Positions 5,616 to 5,714 of a stretch of 5,714 nt of DNA are shown here, piece after piece (the stretch's first letter is position 1; each line of letters begins with the position of its first letter). Both the position numbers and the translations under genes were made by a program. Origin of the DNA: CAZGMJ01 sp964526785 (GTDB lineage: Bacteria > Planctomycetota > Phycisphaerae > Sedimentisphaerales > Anaerobacaceae); contig CAZGMJ010000137.1 of NCBI GenBank assembly GCA_964526785.1, positions 1 through 5,714 of the forward strand, in the 5' to 3' direction. The notes beneath the pieces are model-generated. The model searched no databases. It was not told the origin of the DNA and was given only the letters and a program-made list of their open reading frames with translations.

Positions 5616-5714
5616 TCAAAGCGTCGCGGGTGTCGGGCCCCGATTTCTGAAGCAAGCCCATCTAGTCCCCATACAAGCGTGATTTTATGTGACACATCGT
5701 GCTGAGATTTGCAA

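Noticed and set aside
5633..5643. TCGGG-C-CCCGA as a terminator after the MFS gene
   Set aside because: The stem is short, the loop is too tight, and only TTT follows; too weak to call.
5616..5714. Possible gene start at the right edge
   Set aside because: The frames from ATG 5687 and the nearby GTG stop almost at once; no ribosome binding site or promoter is seen.

Overview
The window looks like chromosomal bacterial DNA of moderately high GC content, densely coding on the + strand from about 790 to the right end. Shine-Dalgarno sites, ATGA-type gene overlap and a near-consensus sigma70 promoter all point to bacteria. The release factor 3, the DIDHSP-type spermidine-synthase-like protein and the small coiled-coil protein before it remind me of Planctomycetota or a neighbouring phylum. 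That placement comes from general recall, not a search, and is weak.

Layout. Positions 1-790 are mostly non-coding but structured. They hold a short secreted or membrane-anchored peptide gene (310-441) with a strong ribosome binding site, a long A/T-rich hairpin (456-499), and a promoter (550-578) whose 17-base spacer contains a perfect 7-3-7 inverted repeat that could be an operator. The predicted transcript start falls on an ATG (585) that opens a 26-codon ORF, and a leader of about 200 nt runs up to prfC. Positions 791-2416 encode peptide chain release factor 3. Positions 2469-2647 hold a 59-residue coiled-coil gene that appears broken by a missing A in a six-A run. Positions 2651-3379 encode a spermidine-synthase-like SAM-binding protein, probably translationally coupled to the coiled-coil gene. 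A near-perfect 39-base hairpin (3436-3474) separates this block from a second pair: a class I SAM-dependent methyltransferase (3511-4293) and a 12-helix MFS transporter (4290-5615) that overlap by four bases. The last 99 bases show no gene.

How the genes fit together. prfC, the coiled-coil gene and the spermidine-synthase-like gene could be one transcript from the 550-578 promoter. The methyltransferase and transporter form a tight translational pair, so the transporter may carry a small organic acid or a methylated product, but nothing in the sequence fixes the substrate. I found no CRISPR array, transposase, tRNA or rRNA, and no clear undescribed multi-gene system. The points most worth checking are the A6 frameshift, the promoter with its spacer operator and leader ORF, and the small secreted-peptide gene with its adjoining hairpin.
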